39,867 nt of DNA from CAYVUV01 sp964455095 (lineage in GTDB: Bacteria > Desulfobacterota > Binatia > HRBIN30 > CADEER01): NCBI GenBank assembly GCA_964455095.1, contig CAYVUV010000339.1, positions 1-39,867 of the forward strand. The letters are read 5' to 3'. The notes under the pieces were generated by a model. The model saw only the letters and a list, made by a program, of their open reading frames with translations. It had not been told where the DNA came from and did not search any database. The position numbers and the translations under genes are program-made. Shown one piece after another: positions 1 through 8,391 of this stretch (within the stretch, counting starts at the first letter, position 1; each line of letters starts with the position of its first letter).

Positions 1-507
1 CAGGATGGCGAGGTCGTGCGGGGCCGAGTTCCACCAGATGTCCGAGTCGCGGCGGATGCGGCCGAGCCCGAGGCGCTGGAACGACAGGTGAAACAACTCG
101 CCGAGACGGCCGGTGCGAATCCACGTCTGTGCCTGGCGGAGCAACGGATCGTAGAGAAACGTCTCGTCCACGAAGAGCGTGTGACCCGCCGCCGCTGCGC
201 GCGCGACGAGATCGTGGGCCTCGACGACGGACATCGCGAGCGGCTTCTCCACCCAGCAATGCTTGCCGGCCTCCAGTGCCTCGCGGGCGAGGGTGTAGTG
301 CTGCGAGGGCGGTGTGGCGATGATGACCGCATCGATGTCCGGCGCGTGGATCACACGCGCCGCGTCAGACGTCCCGTGCATCGCCACAGCGCGGGCGGGA
401 TCCGAATCGGCGACGGCGATGAGGGCGACCTCGCTCAACGCGCCGAACACCCGCAGCAGTTTCTCGCCCCAGTAACCGGCGCCGATCAGCCCGAGGCGCA
501 GCGTCAC
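1..507 (-). CDS. Gfo/Idh/MocA-family oxidoreductase (3' end cut by window)
   Basis: The 169 visible residues are the N-terminal part of a nucleotide-binding sugar oxidoreductase of the Gfo/Idh/MocA family. Seen: a Rossmann start with GAGYWGEKLL near residue 8, ATPPSQH near residue 60 and the family motif EKP (WVEKPLAM) near residue 85, followed by a DET segment. The start is GTG at 507, which overlaps the TGA of the upstream glycosyltransferase gene (GTGA), so translation is probably coupled. Known: GnnA and WlbA of this family oxidise the sugar ring of UDP-sugars so that a DegT-type enzyme can aminate it, and such an enzyme is two genes upstream here. Inference: it supplies the keto-sugar for an aminosugar. 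The C-terminal substrate domain lies outside the window, so the substrate cannot be judged. Confidence 0.85.
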   Translation of the reverse strand, partial: MTLRLGLIGAGYWGEKLLRVFGALSEVALIAVADSDPARAVAMHGTSDAARVIHAPDIDAVIIATPPSQHYTLAREALEAGKHCWVEKPLAMSVVEAHDLVARAAAAGHTLFVDETFLYDPLLRQAQTWIRTGRLGELFHLSFQRLGLGRIRRDSDIWWNSAPHDLAIL

Positions 508-1397
508 GGCAGCTCTTCGTGCAGGATGTAGACGCCCTGGTCCTGGGCGCGGTTGAAGCGGCGGGCATTGATCCACACCGAGGCGCAGAGCAGCGCGGCG
601 ACGTCGAACACTGCGGTCGCGAGCGAGCTCCAGCGCAACGCCAGAGCGCCGATGCCCGCGACCCCAGCGGTGGCAATGCCGAAGCGGATTTCCGTCGCGC
701 GCGGATCGCGCATGATGAAGCGCACGGCCATGAGGTCGTTCAGCACGGCCAGTGTCCGTTTGATGCCGTAGTGCGACTGGCCGTGTTGGCGGCGCCGATC
801 GCGCGTCGGCACCTCCGCGACCTGTCCCGGTGCGACACCGAGAATGGCGGGCAGAAAGCGGTGCAATCCCTGCGGCAGTTGCACGTCGCGCACGAGCGCG
901 CGCCGATACGCTTTCAGCCCGCAGCCGCAGTCGTGCACGGGGATGCCGGTGACGCGAACGATCAGCCAGTTGGCCAGCCGCGACGGCAGCACGCGCAGCC
1001 AGAGGCCTTCCTGTCGATCGAGGCGACGGCCGGAGACCGCCTGCACGTCGTCGGCGCGCAGCCGCTCGAGCAGCGCCGGGATGTCGGCCGGATCGTTCTG
1101 TCCGTCGCCGTCGAGCGTGACGACGATCTCGCCGCGGGCGGCGTGAAATCCCGCCGACAGGGCGGCGGCTTCACCGAAGTTGCCGTCCAGATCGAGCACG
1201 CGCAGGCGCGGATCGACCCGGCGCAACTCGGCGAGGCGCGCCAGCGTCTCGTCGCGGCTGCCGTCGTTGACGCAGATGATCTCGAACGGGTCGCCGAGCC
1301 GGCCGAGCACCGCGCGCACTTCGGCGCAGAGCGGTAGAGCGTTGCCCTCTTCGTTGTGCATTGGGATCACGACGGAGATCCTGGGCGATTCCGTCAT
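504..1397 (-). CDS. GT2 glycosyltransferase, ArnC/GtrB/DPM1-like
   Basis: This 297-aa membrane-anchored GT-A enzyme probably transfers a sugar from a nucleotide donor to a polyprenyl phosphate at the inner membrane. Seen: ISVVIPMHNEEGN at residues 7-19, VNDGSRDET near 44-52, the metal-binding DGDGQNDP near 96-103, and the acceptor-region HGQSHYGIKRT near 210. After residue 235 two hydrophobic segments follow, the usual C-terminal membrane hairpin of ArnC and GtrB proteins. The gene overlaps both neighbours by 4 nt. Known: such enzymes act with an ArnT-like transferase, and one is encoded two genes upstream. Inference: it loads undecaprenyl phosphate with the aminosugar made by the flanking oxidoreductase and aminotransferase. 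A dolichol-phosphate-mannose-synthase-like activity with mannose or glucose remains possible. Confidence 0.88.
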   Translation of the reverse strand: MTESPRISVVIPMHNEEGNALPLCAEVRAVLGRLGDPFEIICVNDGSRDETLARLAELRRVDPRLRVLDLDGNFGEAAALSAGFHAARGEIVVTLDGDGQNDPADIPALLERLRADDVQAVSGRRLDRQEGLWLRVLPSRLANWLIVRVTGIPVHDCGCGLKAYRRALVRDVQLPQGLHRFLPAILGVAPGQVAEVPTRDRRRQHGQSHYGIKRTLAVLNDLMAVRFIMRDPRATEIRFGIATAGVAGIGALALRWSSLATAVFDVAALLCASVWINARRFNRAQDQGVYILHEELP

Positions 1398-2572
1398 GCG
1401 TCTGGCATTGAATGCGAGTCGGTCGTGCGCTGCGCCCCGCCGGTCACGGTGGGAATGGCGCGCTGGGCTTTGCCGCCGAAGAACGAGGCGACGCTATCGG
1501 CGACGCGCTCGACCTCCGCGTCACTGAGATCGGGAAAGACTGGCAACGACAGGATCTCAGCGGCGAGGCGCTCGGCGTTCGGCAGCGGCGCGGCGGAGCC
1601 GTAAGCACGCGTCCACGCCTCCTGGCGGTGCAGGGGTACCGGGTAGTGGATGCCGGTCTCGATGGCGCGCTCGGCGAGGAACGCCTGCAGGCGATCGCGC
1701 GTCGCGCAGCGAATGACATACTGGTGATACACGGCGATCTCATCCGCATCCTCGTGCGGCACGCGCAGGTCGAGCCCGGCGAAGCGCTGCGCATAGTATG
1801 CGGCGATGGCGCGACGGCGCTGATTGCGCGCGTCGAGATGGCGCAGCTTGATGCGCAGGACGGCGGCCTGCAACTCGTCGAGCCGGCAGTTGTAGCCATA
1901 GCGGACATGCTGGTTCTTGCCCGCCTGGCCGTGGCGCTGCAGCAGCCCGATCGCCGTAGCGACCCTGGTATCATCGGTGGTTGCGTAGCCGGCGTCGCCG
2001 TACGCCGCGAGGTTCTTGACGACGCCGGCGCTGAAGCAGCCGACGGCGCCGAAGCTGCCCACCCGGCGGGCGCCGCGCACGGCCCCGTGTGAGTGCGAGC
2101 CGTCTTCGATGAGGTGGGCGCCGTGGCGATCGCAAGCGGCACGGATCGCACCGAGCGCGAAGGCGGCGCCGTAGAGGTGCACCACTACCACCGCCTTGGC
2201 CGGCAGCGCGGCGGCGATGGCCGCGGCGTCGGGCGCAAAGGAGTCGGGCTCCACGTCGACGAGCACGGGCGTGGCGCCGAGGTGGTGCACCGCCTCGAGC
2301 GCGGCGATGAAGCCGTTGGCCGCCAGCACGACGCGATCCCCAGGACCGATCCCGAGCGCGGCCATGCCGAGGAGAAGCGCATCGCTTCCCGAGCTGACGG
2401 CGCGCGCGTGGGCGACGCCGGTATAGGCAGCGATCTCGTGCTCGAAGTGCCGCACTTCCTGCCCGCCGAGGAGTTGCATGGCGCGCAGGGCCTTGCCCCA
2501 GGCGCTCTCGAGCTCAGCCGCGATGGCGGCGTGCTCGCGCTTCAGGTCGAGCAGGGGAATGGTATCGCTCAT
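1394..2572 (-). CDS. DegT/DnrJ/EryC1/StrS aminotransferase
   Basis: A 392-aa PLP-dependent sugar aminotransferase of the DegT/DnrJ/EryC1/StrS family, normal for the family in length. Seen: IPLLDLKREH at the N-terminus, SSGSDALLLGMAAL near residue 60, the carboxylate pair region HLIEDGSHSHG near residue 155, and the PLP lysine in VVKNLAAYGDAG near residue 188. YGYNCRLDELQAAVLRIKL near residue 220 is the conserved active-site loop. Relatives include ArnB, GnnB and WlbC, which convert a keto-sugar nucleotide to an aminosugar with glutamate as amino donor. ATGA overlaps tie it to the ArnT-like gene upstream and the GT2 gene downstream. About 25 residues after the fold ends are low in complexity. 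The exact sugar is unknown. Confidence 0.9.
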   Translation of the reverse strand: MSDTIPLLDLKREHAAIAAELESAWGKALRAMQLLGGQEVRHFEHEIAAYTGVAHARAVSSGSDALLLGMAALGIGPGDRVVLAANGFIAALEAVHHLGATPVLVDVEPDSFAPDAAAIAAALPAKAVVVVHLYGAAFALGAIRAACDRHGAHLIEDGSHSHGAVRGARRVGSFGAVGCFSAGVVKNLAAYGDAGYATTDDTRVATAIGLLQRHGQAGKNQHVRYGYNCRLDELQAAVLRIKLRHLDARNQRRRAIAAYYAQRFAGLDLRVPHEDADEIAVYHQYVIRCATRDRLQAFLAERAIETGIHYPVPLHRQEAWTRAYGSAAPLPNAERLAAEILSLPVFPDLSDAEVERVADSVASFFGGKAQRAIPTVTGGAQRTTDSHSMPDA

Positions 2573-4329
2573 GGTGCGTTCCTGTCCTCCGGCGGCGCGA
2601 TCGCCCCGGCTCTGCCCGATGCGATGCGGCGCGTCAAGACCATGGGGCCGAGGTTGCCGGCGCGGCCGGAGTCCAAGCCCGACACGCGCTCGTAGTACCG
2701 CCGCTCACGCGCCGGAACCGCGGCCCACTGCGACTCGGACATGAGCAGATACGGCGGCCCGTCGGACGTGAGCGGATCGCGGTACACGGGCATCGACTCA
2801 CCCCAGTAGTAGATGGTGCCGTAGTCGAAATGGCGGTAGGCAGCCACGTCATCAGGCGCCGGCAGCAGCGCCTTGATTCGCGCGACGAAGTGTTGGCGAG
2901 TCTGAGCGGATGCGATGCCCGGCATGATGACGAGGCGCACGGTCATTGCGAGCGCGGCGGTGGCGACAAACCAGCCGCTGAGCATGCCCCCGTAGCGGCG
3001 GGCGGCGCTGGCGACCGCCGCTGCGACTGCGCCCAGTGCAGCGACGGCGAAAAGAGCGGCGAGCATGAGCGGCTGACCTTGGATGACCGAGGCGACGGTG
3101 CGCAGGTCGCGAGCCGCCCGCGGGTCGACGTACTCGGCGATGGCGGAGAGAATCGGGAGGCCGAGCGATTCCAGGCCGACGGTGATGGCGAGCACTCCGG
3201 CCAGGGCGGTCAGGATCCACGCGGCCCCGGTCGCGACCGAGGCCAGCCGGCGCGCGTCGATTTCGCCGCGCGTGAGAGCGTCGCCCCACCAACCGACCAG
3301 CAACGCGAGGGCCGGGTACATCGGCAGCAGATAGACGCCGCGCTTGCTGGCCGGCACGGCGTAGAAGGCGAAGACGAGCAACGCCCAGGTGAGGGCGAAC
3401 AGGCGCGGGTCGCGGCGGCTGAGTGTGGCACGGTCGCGCCACAGGGCGATGAGGGCACTGGGCAGGAAGATGGTCCACGGCAGCAAGCCGATCAGGAGCA
3501 TCGACGCCAGGTAGCCGCTCGAATGGCGGTGCCCGCCGGTCAGCTTGGCGCTGCCGAGGAAGCGGTACACGTTCTCGTCGAGGATCTGCTTGGCAAAAAA
3601 CTCACGCCCACCCTCGACGATTGCCAGGCCGTACCACGCGCCGGCGATCATGCCGACGATGATGAGCGCGCGAAGCGGGTGCAACTGGCGGGCGAAGGCG
3701 AAGCTGCGATCGATGGCGCAGAGGAGCACAACGTGGAGGACGGGCAGGGCGATGCCGACCGGCCCCTTCGCCAGGGCGGCCCAGGCCGTACCGGCGTAGA
3801 CGAGGACGAGCCATGCCTGACGGCCGCCGGCGCGCAGCATGAGCAGGCCGGTGAAGGCGGCGGTGAGGCCGAAGGCGAGGGTCATGTCGACTCGCGCGCT
3901 CGTCGCGGCGCGCAGCCACTCGAAGCTCGAGAGCATGACCAAAGCGGCGATCAGCGCCGCGCGCGCGCCGCAGAGCAGCGTGACGGCGCAGAAGAGCAAT
4001 ACGGCGGAGGCGCCGGACAGCAGGGCTGAGGGGAGGCGAACGCTGGCTTCGCTGACCGCGCCCTGTGCGCGCGAGGTCAGGGCGCCGAGCCAGTGGAACA
4101 ACGGCGGCTTGGCCGGCATTTCCACGGCGTTGCGGCGCGGCAGGATCCAGCGGCCATTGTGGACGATGTCGGCGACAACGACCGCCTCGCGTGGCTCGCC
4201 CTTGGTGTGGAACGGCATGTCGAGGCCGACGAGCGTGAGACTAGCCCAGGCGACAATGACCAGGGCGCCGGCGCTCGCGGCGGCGGCGAGGGCAGCGATC
4301 CGAGACGGGCGTGTGGGGGCGGGCTGCAT
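2569..4329 (-). CDS. ArnT-like membrane glycosyltransferase (GT83/PMT family)
   Basis: A 586-aa polytopic inner-membrane glycosyltransferase with about eleven hydrophobic helices and a C-terminal periplasmic part. Seen: after the first helix, the loop GEPREAVVVADI with its acidic residue, then KPPLFHWLGAL, the lipid-substrate motif typical of ArnT and related GT83 proteins. Known: ArnT moves 4-amino-arabinose from undecaprenyl phosphate to lipid A, and relatives move galactosamine or other sugars. The frame is open from a GTG at 4377, but the ATG at 4329 directly precedes the first cytoplasmic stretch and is preferred; neither has a strong ribosome site. The stop overlaps the aminotransferase start by 4 nt. 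Inference: it performs the last step of an aminosugar modification of lipid A or another envelope lipid. Confidence 0.85.
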   Translation of the reverse strand: MQPAPTRPSRIAALAAAASAGALVIVAWASLTLVGLDMPFHTKGEPREAVVVADIVHNGRWILPRRNAVEMPAKPPLFHWLGALTSRAQGAVSEASVRLPSALLSGASAVLLFCAVTLLCGARAALIAALVMLSSFEWLRAATSARVDMTLAFGLTAAFTGLLMLRAGGRQAWLVLVYAGTAWAALAKGPVGIALPVLHVVLLCAIDRSFAFARQLHPLRALIIVGMIAGAWYGLAIVEGGREFFAKQILDENVYRFLGSAKLTGGHRHSSGYLASMLLIGLLPWTIFLPSALIALWRDRATLSRRDPRLFALTWALLVFAFYAVPASKRGVYLLPMYPALALLVGWWGDALTRGEIDARRLASVATGAAWILTALAGVLAITVGLESLGLPILSAIAEYVDPRAARDLRTVASVIQGQPLMLAALFAVAALGAVAAAVASAARRYGGMLSGWFVATAALAMTVRLVIMPGIASAQTRQHFVARIKALLPAPDDVAAYRHFDYGTIYYWGESMPVYRDPLTSDGPPYLLMSESQWAAVPARERRYYERVSGLDSGRAGNLGPMVLTRRIASGRAGAIAPPEDRNAP

Positions 4330-4467
4330 AGGCACGTCGCGCGATCCGCCGTTCTGCGCGCCGGGTTGTCTCACCACAAAGCGCCGGCGAATTCAACGCG
4401 CCCCGCCTCGCGAATGGCGTTGCGGTGCGCCGGTGCAGTCGCTATGTGCCTGAGCATCCGGTCCCCC

Positions 4468-6846
4468 ATGCAAGCGATACGCGCAGCCGCGCTGGCGGTG
4501 CTGCTCGCCGTGTCCTCCAGTGCCTTCCTGGCGGCGGGAGCGCAGGCGATTCCGATCGACGTGACGGTGGTCGAGGGCGACGGCGCAACGCGCCGCAACG
4601 CGCCGCTGACCTTCGGCGTGTCGTTTGGGCGCAGCGTGCTGCGCGATCCGGCGACGTTGACGGTGCGCGAAGTGGGCGGGGCGGAGCGGCCGGCGCAGAG
4701 CCGCGTGACGGCGCATTGGCCCGACGGCAGCGCGCGCTGGGTCCTGGTCGACACCCAGGTCGACGTCTCGGCTCTGGCGACGCGCCGCCTGCGTGTCGAG
4801 CCAGGCCGTGCCCTGGCCCCTGCGCATCCGCTCGTCGTCGTGCAGTCAGACGACGACATCGCGATCCGTACCGGCGCGCTGCGCTTTCGCATCCCGAAGA
4901 AGCACTTCGGCATCGTCGAGCAATTGCAGCCCGAGGGCGGTATGGTCGTGGTTCCCGAAGCGATGACGGCGTTGTTGGCGGCGCAGAACGGCATCGGCAA
5001 AGCCGGTACACCGCAGAAGGTGACGGTGCTGGAGTCGGGTCCGCTGCGCGCGCGCGTCGAGCTGCGCGGCACCTACGGCAACGGCTTCGACTACCTGATT
5101 CGCATCGACGCCTACGCGGGACAGCCGTTCGTGCGCGTCCTGCACACCTTCATCAACCGCAGCGGCGCACCGTTCGTCACCATGCCGCGCCTGGCGGTCG
5201 AGCTGCCGTTGGCCAAGGGGCCAGCCGGGACCTGGGCAGTGGGCATCGAGAAGGGACGGCCGCGCAGCGGCGTGTTGGGCAGCGACGAGGTCCGCTTTTA
5301 CCAGCCCGACAACGAGCGTTTCGAGATCGGCGGCGACGAGGAATCGGGAAAACTCGCCGGATGGATCGAGCTGCGCCGCAAGACCGGTGCCGTCGGGTTG
5401 GCGGCGCGCTGGTTTTGGCAGCAGTACCCGCAGAGTTTCGCGGCGCAGACGGACCGCCTCACGTACAATCTGTGGGCGCCGGAAGCGGCGGCGGCTCGGG
5501 TCGGGATGGGCGCGGCGAAGACGCACGAGCTGATCGTCTGGGCGACCAAGGGAAGCACGAAGAGTGAGGACGTCGCGGCGGCGGTGCGGCCGTTGAGCGC
5601 CGCGGTCGATCCGAACTGGATCGTGTCGAGCGGCGCGCTGCCGCAGGCGGTGGCGGCGCCGGGAGACGGATTCGTCGCCAAGGTCGGCGCGGCCGCCGAA
5701 CGCTATCGCCGCCGCAACGACCGCGAGCGATGGGACGATCGCGGCACCGTGCACTGTAAGCAGGAGGACGCCGAACGGCCGCGCAACGGGTCGTACGGGA
5801 TGTGGAACTTCGGCGATTGGAATTTCCCCAAGTACCAGGACAACACCAAGGGGTGCGACGCGTGGGGCAACCTGGAATACGACACCACGCAGGTCCTGGC
5901 GCTGGCATTCGCCGCGGTGGGACGGCCCGATCTGCGCGAGGCGATGGAAGCGGCGGCGCGGCATTTCGCCGATGTCGACGTCATTCACCACTACCCGCCG
6001 CGCCCGTCGTGGGAGGGAATGAATCACCCGAAGAACCCGCTCCACTTCAGCTTCGAGCTCGGCGGGGTGGACCTCGGCCACACGTGGAATGAAGGGCTGC
6101 TGTCGTATTACTACCTGACCGGCGACGAGCGCGGGCTGGAAGCGGCGCGCGGCATCGCCGACTACCTGGTGTCGCGCACCGAGTCGACGGTGCGCGGCAA
6201 CCCGCGCCAATGGGGATGGCCGCAGATTGCGCTGGTCGCCGCCTACGATGCGACGGGCGAGGCGCGCTACCTCGAAGCGGCGCGCTGGTACGCGCGCGGC
6301 GGCATGGCGGCGCATCCGCCGACGGCGGTGCACAAGTGGAAGCTCGGCATTCTGGGCGATGCCCTTGCCTACACGCACGCCGCCACCCACGATGCGGCGA
6401 TCGAGAAGTGGCTGCGCGCGTACGCCGACGCCGTGATGCGGCGCAAGGGACGCTCGGATCCGCGCCTCTACCCTGGCGTCGCCTATGTGGCCACGCTCGG
6501 CAACGACAAAGCGATGCGCGCGGCGGCGCTGGCGCGTGTGCAGAGCATCGACCTGGGCAGCTGGGGCAAGCCGTTCACCATCGGCGGTCGACTCGGCTTC
6601 CGCATTCTGTCGCTGCTGGCCGCGCCCAGCACGACGCCGCCGGCGCGCACGATTCCGGCGGGGCAACACACTCGACACAACCGGCCGAGCGCGGGCCGCG
6701 CCGCGATGACTTCACCACTTGGCGCCTTGCGTGACCCGGATCGGCAGCTTGGTGTGGCGCTGGCGGCGCAGCAGGACGTAGAGCGCGCCGGCACCACCGT
6801 CGCATTGGCGCGCGCTGGTGAAGGCGAGTACGAGCCGCGCCCATGA
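4468..6846 (+). CDS. secreted PcRGLX/YetA-like protein (exo-rhamnogalacturonan lyase-like)
   Basis: A 792-aa exported protein. Seen: a signal peptide at residues 1-27 ending AGAQA, a beta-rich N-terminal domain with VTVVEGDGATRRNAPLTFGV and AHWPDGSARWVLVD, a second beta domain, and from about residue 420 an alpha-helical C-terminal region with HPKNPLHFSFELGGVDLGHT and repeated helical hairpins. This order matches the YetA-like RIFT-barrel, middle and alpha/alpha-toroid domains of the PcRGLX family (polysaccharide lyase family 26 relatives). The ATG at 4468 is chosen because it begins the signal peptide; the frame is open much further upstream but that part is antisense to the glycosyltransferase gene. 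The last 60 or so residues are disordered and overlap the convergent Smr gene by 135 bp. Role: degradation or remodelling of acidic polysaccharide is plausible, but the substrate is unproven. Confidence 0.75.
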   Translation: MQAIRAAALAVLLAVSSSAFLAAGAQAIPIDVTVVEGDGATRRNAPLTFGVSFGRSVLRDPATLTVREVGGAERPAQSRVTAHWPDGSARWVLVDTQVDVSALATRRLRVEPGRALAPAHPLVVVQSDDDIAIRTGALRFRIPKKHFGIVEQLQPEGGMVVVPEAMTALLAAQNGIGKAGTPQKVTVLESGPLRARVELRGTYGNGFDYLIRIDAYAGQPFVRVLHTFINRSGAPFVTMPRLAVELPLAKGPAGTWAVGIEKGRPRSGVLGSDEVRFYQPDNERFEIGGDEESGKLAGWIELRRKTGAVGLAARWFWQQYPQSFAAQTDRLTYNLWAPEAAAARVGMGAAKTHELIVWATKGSTKSEDVAAAVRPLSAAVDPNWIVSSGALPQAVAAPGDGFVAKVGAAAERYRRRNDRERWDDRGTVHCKQEDAERPRNGSYGMWNFGDWNFPKYQDNTKGCDAWGNLEYDTTQVLALAFAAVGRPDLREAMEAAARHFADVDVIHHYPPRPSWEGMNHPKNPLHFSFELGGVDLGHTWNEGLLSYYYLTGDERGLEAARGIADYLVSRTESTVRGNPRQWGWPQIALVAAYDATGEARYLEAARWYARGGMAAHPPTAVHKWKLGILGDALAYTHAATHDAAIEKWLRAYADAVMRRKGRSDPRLYPGVAYVATLGNDKAMRAAALARVQSIDLGSWGKPFTIGGRLGFRILSLLAAPSTTPPARTIPAGQHTRHNRPSAGRAAMTSPLGALRDPDRQLGVALAAQQDVERAGTTVALARAGEGEYEPRP

Positions 6847-7452
6847 GCCGCGGGCGAGCCAGGTCGCCAGCCGCGTCTTGAGCACCGGGATCTGATCCTT
6901 CGAGTTGAGACCGCGGCCGTGCACGATCAGGACGCACTGGTGGCCGCGTTGATGGGCCTGGGCGAGGAACTGGTCGACGGCGGCGCGCGCCTGCTCGCTC
7001 GTCATGCCGTGCAGATCGATGTGGCTCTGATAGGCGAACTCGCCGCGGCGCAGGCGGCGCAGCAGGCGGCGGTCGAGCCCGACGACGGCGCCTTCGATGA
7101 GCTCGGTCGTATCGCTGAGATCGAACGAGCCGCTGCCCCCGACCAGCATGGCAAGCTCGGCGACGACGTCGGCATCGGCGTCCGCGATCGGCCGGGGACT
7201 ATGCGCACGCGGCTGCGGGACGCGCTTGGTCGAGGGCAGGGGACGGACGTCGGCCATCTCCTGTCTGAAGAGATCCGCGTCGCTCACCGGCACGGGGGCG
7301 GCGGGCGGGTCCTGCACCACGGGCGGCCGTCGTGCGGGGGCCTGCGGGCGCGGCGGTGGTTTGACGTGCGCGGCGAGCTGGCGAAAGGGCTGGTGCTGCC
7401 AGTCCGGGCGGCCGGATTTGGGAGGAGCCGCCTGCCTTGTGCGCCGCCTCAT
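6712..7452 (-). CDS. Smr-domain protein
   Basis: A 246-aa protein with a disordered, Pro- and Arg-rich N-terminal half and a C-terminal Smr domain. Seen: SHIDLHGMTSEQARAAV followed by VLIVHGRGLNSK, the paired DLHG and HGRG motifs of Smr nucleases, and a closing FTSARQCDGGAGALYV. Known: Smr domains occur in MutS2 and in stand-alone proteins such as E. coli SmrA and SmrB, which cut nucleic acid; SmrB cleaves mRNA between collided ribosomes. The ATG at 7452 has GGAGTGG about 4 nt upstream, so it is preferred over the open frame that continues to 8067 across the divergent crotonase gene. The 3' end overlaps the secreted PcRGLX-like gene tail to tail. Confidence 0.87.
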   Translation of the reverse strand: MRRRTRQAAPPKSGRPDWQHQPFRQLAAHVKPPPRPQAPARRPPVVQDPPAAPVPVSDADLFRQEMADVRPLPSTKRVPQPRAHSPRPIADADADVVAELAMLVGGSGSFDLSDTTELIEGAVVGLDRRLLRRLRRGEFAYQSHIDLHGMTSEQARAAVDQFLAQAHQRGHQCVLIVHGRGLNSKDQIPVLKTRLATWLARGSWARLVLAFTSARQCDGGAGALYVLLRRQRHTKLPIRVTQGAKW

Positions 7453-7569
7453 CTGTTCCACTCCGTCTGTCGCGAATGTAAGTGAGTCGCCGGCGGGACG
7501 CAATCGCGCTCGGGGCCGTTGCGGGGGAGTCGGCAAACTGGTTGAATCCGCCGCACCGAAACGAGTGCG

Positions 7570-8370
7570 ATGTCCGAACCTGTTCGAGAAGAAACGCTGG
7601 TCGTGCGGCGCGAGCCGCCGCTGGCCTGGTTGGAGATCAACCGCCCGGCGGCGCACAACGCGCTGAACACGCGAGTCTGGGAGCAGCTCGCCGAGAGTTT
7701 CGAGGGGCTGGGCGCGGATGCCGCCATTCGCGTCATCATCCTGCGCGGGGCGGGAGAAAAGGCCTTCATCTCGGGCGCCGACATCAGCGAGTTCACCGCC
7801 CTGCGGGCCAATGCGGCGATGACGGCGCGCTATGACGCGCTCTCGGGCCGCGCCTGGGGGGCGATCAACCGGGCGGCGCAGCCGGTGATCGCGATGGTCA
7901 ACGGCCTGTGTTACGGCGGCGGGGTCTCGATCGCCCTGGCGTGCGACTTGCGTCTCGCTGCCGATCACGCCCGTTTCGCTGTGCCCGCGACGCGGCTGGG
8001 GTTGTCGTATCCGATGGAGGCGATCGAACGGCTGGTGCACATCGTCGGGCCGACGCACGCCGCGCATATTCTGCTCTGCGCCGAGCCGGTCGACGCCAGC
8101 GAGGCGCAGCGCATCGGGTTGGTCAATCGCGTCGTGCCGCGCGCTGAGTTGGAGGAGGCGACGCGGCGTTATGCGCTACGCCTGGCGGAAGGCGCGCCGC
8201 TGACGCTGGCGGCGCACAAACGCGCCATTCACGAATCGCTGCGCGCGCGCGCCGATCGGGACACGGACGGATTGCGCGAGCTGATGCGGCGCTGTTTCGA
8301 CAGCGCCGATTACCAGGAGGGAATCGCGGCGTTCATGGAGAAGCGCCCGCCGCGGTTCCGCGGCGACTGA
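7570..8370 (+). CDS. crotonase-fold protein (enoyl-CoA hydratase/isomerase family)
   Basis: A 266-aa crotonase-superfamily protein of normal length. Seen: AFISGADISEF near residues 65-75, the first oxyanion-hole segment, and VNGLCYGGGVSIALACDL at 110-127, the second. The two glutamates that activate water in enoyl-CoA hydratase are missing: GGGCEL is GGGVSI here (Ser120) and QPE is VPA (Ala140). The oxyanion hole is kept, so binding of an acyl-CoA thioester is likely, but classical hydration is doubtful. Other crotonase activities such as isomerase, decarboxylase or CoA hydrolase are possible. It begins a plus-strand unit, with the CoA-transferase gene 21 nt downstream. Confidence 0.85.
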   Translation: MSEPVREETLVVRREPPLAWLEINRPAAHNALNTRVWEQLAESFEGLGADAAIRVIILRGAGEKAFISGADISEFTALRANAAMTARYDALSGRAWGAINRAAQPVIAMVNGLCYGGGVSIALACDLRLAADHARFAVPATRLGLSYPMEAIERLVHIVGPTHAAHILLCAEPVDASEAQRIGLVNRVVPRAELEEATRRYALRLAEGAPLTLAAHKRAIHESLRARADRDTDGLRELMRRCFDSADYQEGIAAFMEKRPPRFRGD

Positions 8371-8391
8371 GCTCGGCACGGCCACGGGCCA

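Noticed and set aside
2830..4029. 399-aa open frame on the plus strand
   Set aside because: Antisense shadow of the ArnT-like gene; composition is Arg/Gly/Gln-rich with no domain.
4093..4467. N-terminal extension of the PcRGLX-like frame
   Set aside because: It is antisense to the ArnT-like gene, and the signal peptide begins at 4468.
4846..6678. 610-aa open frame on the minus strand
   Set aside because: Antisense shadow of the PcRGLX-like gene; Arg/His-rich, no domain.
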